Shown in pieces: positions 61,380 to 62,190 of a stretch of 62,190 nt of DNA; the stretch's first letter is position 1, and every line of letters starts with the position of its first letter. A program made the position numbers and the translations under genes. The stretch is from the NCBI RefSeq assembly GCF_001812805.1, contig NZ_KV810465.1, positions 1 to 62,190 on the forward strand, given 5' to 3'. This stretch comes from Corynebacterium sp. HMSC078H07 (GTDB lineage Bacteria; Actinomycetota; Actinomycetes; Mycobacteriales; Mycobacteriaceae). Under the pieces are notes generated by a model that worked only from the letters and a program-made list of their open reading frames with translations, did not search any database and was not told where the DNA came from.

Positions 61380-62190
61380 ATGGGGGTATTAGAAACCTAC
61401 TTCCACTACCGCAACTCGGGGATCGCGCTAGTGGAACATGCATCCAGCTCACCCGACGAACTGCGCGCGCTCGGCGCCGACCCAGCCGATGCCACCGAGC
61501 TTTCCCACCTGCACCGCACCTACTTCGGGCAAACCCGCTTTAGCGGCAAACAACGCAAAGCCCGCGCTACCGCCCTTCAGCAGCGCCACAGCCTCGCCAC
61601 GCTCACCCTCATCGAGTCCTACACCGCACGCGTGAAAAAAGACCTCGATGCCTGGAACCTACGCATAAAACTTGCCGGCACCCCCGCCCACAAAATCCGA
61701 AAAGTAGCCACCACACGCCTTAAAGAACTAAGGTCCAAGCGCCAAGCCAAACCTGGAGTCAGGTTCACCTACCGAGCCACAGGCCCCAACTCCATGACCA
61801 TTACCGATGACGCACAAGTCATCGCCGATATCCGCGGCACCCTCGAATCCGTCAACAAACACAACCTCCTCGACGCCGCACGCACCGTCATTGTCACCGG
61901 CGGTATTGGCACCAGACCTGCCGTACACGCTCAAGTCGTTGTCACCCTCGACGAATTTGACCAGATTATCAACGGCGACGGCGACGAGATAGAACTGCTC
62001 CTCACCAACGGCGCGCGCATGACCGGGGCAGAATTCCTATCGCATAAATTCGCTTCCACCGGCTACGCCACCATCATCCACCCCGTAGAAGGGCCCATTA
62101 ACTCCTACCGCACACAACGCAGCGCCAGCTGGAAACAACGCCTCACCTTATGCGCTGAATTCCAAACCTGCTCTAGGCCCGGCTGCAACA
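61380..62190 (+). CDS. HNH endonuclease-domain protein, 3' end missing
   Basis: From ATG 61380 the frame stays open for 270 codons to the window edge. The last visible stretch LCAEFQTCSRPGCN is the beginning of an HNH signature as found in DUF222-type proteins, after a helical N-terminal region (RKARATALQQRHSLATLTLI, VTLDEFDQIINGDGDEIELL). Such genes are multi-copy in actinobacteria and often act in mobile elements or defence. The catalytic part lies outside the window. Confidence 0.8.
   Translation, partial: MGVLETYFHYRNSGIALVEHASSSPDELRALGADPADATELSHLHRTYFGQTRFSGKQRKARATALQQRHSLATLTLIESYTARVKKDLDAWNLRIKLAGTPAHKIRKVATTRLKELRSKRQAKPGVRFTYRATGPNSMTITDDAQVIADIRGTLESVNKHNLLDAARTVIVTGGIGTRPAVHAQVVVTLDEFDQIINGDGDEIELLLTNGARMTGAEFLSHKFASTGYATIIHPVEGPINSYRTQRSASWKQRLTLCAEFQTCSRPGCN

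Overview
This is chromosomal DNA of a mycolic-acid actinobacterium, almost certainly a Corynebacterium. The support is gene order: glyS, an ArsR regulator, zur, uppS, recO, era, ybeY, phoH, rsmE, dnaJ2, hrcA and hemW follow each other as in mycobacteria and C. glutamicum. fadD15, malQ, idi, aecD, brnQ and a luciferase-like oxidoreductase then follow in the corynebacterial order. A mycolyltransferase-type esterase and high GC with frequent GTG starts and stop/start overlaps fit the same assignment. The species cannot be named from the sequence alone.

Layout. Positions 1-1980 are the right end of an integrated mobile element: a truncated ArdA-like antirestriction gene, a tyrosine integrase, and a displaced 3' end of a tRNA-Asn gene that marks the attachment site. 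Positions 2170-7830 hold envelope and extracellular phosphate functions (a histidine-type phosphatase with a C-terminal membrane segment, a PAP2 acid phosphatase), UDP-GlcNAc 2-epimerase and small proteins. Positions 7850-17500 hold dnaG, an RNase/barstar pair, dgt, a DUF218 protein, a TPM-domain protein and the glyS operon. Positions 17590-19290 hold two metal-sensing regulators and a membrane-protein/XRE pair, each behind dyad operators. Positions 19300-29010 form a long leftward housekeeping block (cell-wall lipid carrier synthesis, ribosome maturation, heat-shock control, haem chaperone). Positions 29150-38200 carry paired CNNM/CorC-like proteins, an acyl-CoA synthetase, malQ and an esterase. 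Positions 38725-45180 carry idi with a lipoprotein, an ABC exporter, aecD, brnQ and an LLM oxidoreductase. Positions 45250-51890 are a GntR-headed peptide-type ABC importer operon ending in a FUSC protein. Positions 52540-62190 carry a BCCT carrier, a two-component system divergent from an operon of two PrsW-like membrane proteases around a secreted protein, an M20 hydrolase, a mycolyltransferase and a truncated HNH endonuclease gene.

The most unusual content is non-coding. Several intergenic regions hold 120-135 bp elements built as an outer stem enclosing two or more hairpins, all arms made from one short unit. One family (unit GGTCCCTTT) occurs three times. Two more elements have the same plan but unrelated units (GGTTYTAGTCA-like; GGCRTCTGACAAAA-like), and the latter lies between two near-identical 103-bp repeats. 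A second striking feature is the PrsW locus, where a 24-bp sequence holding a perfect dyad is repeated at the same distance from two start codons beside a two-component system.

All calls come from reading the sequence; no database search or folding calculation was run.
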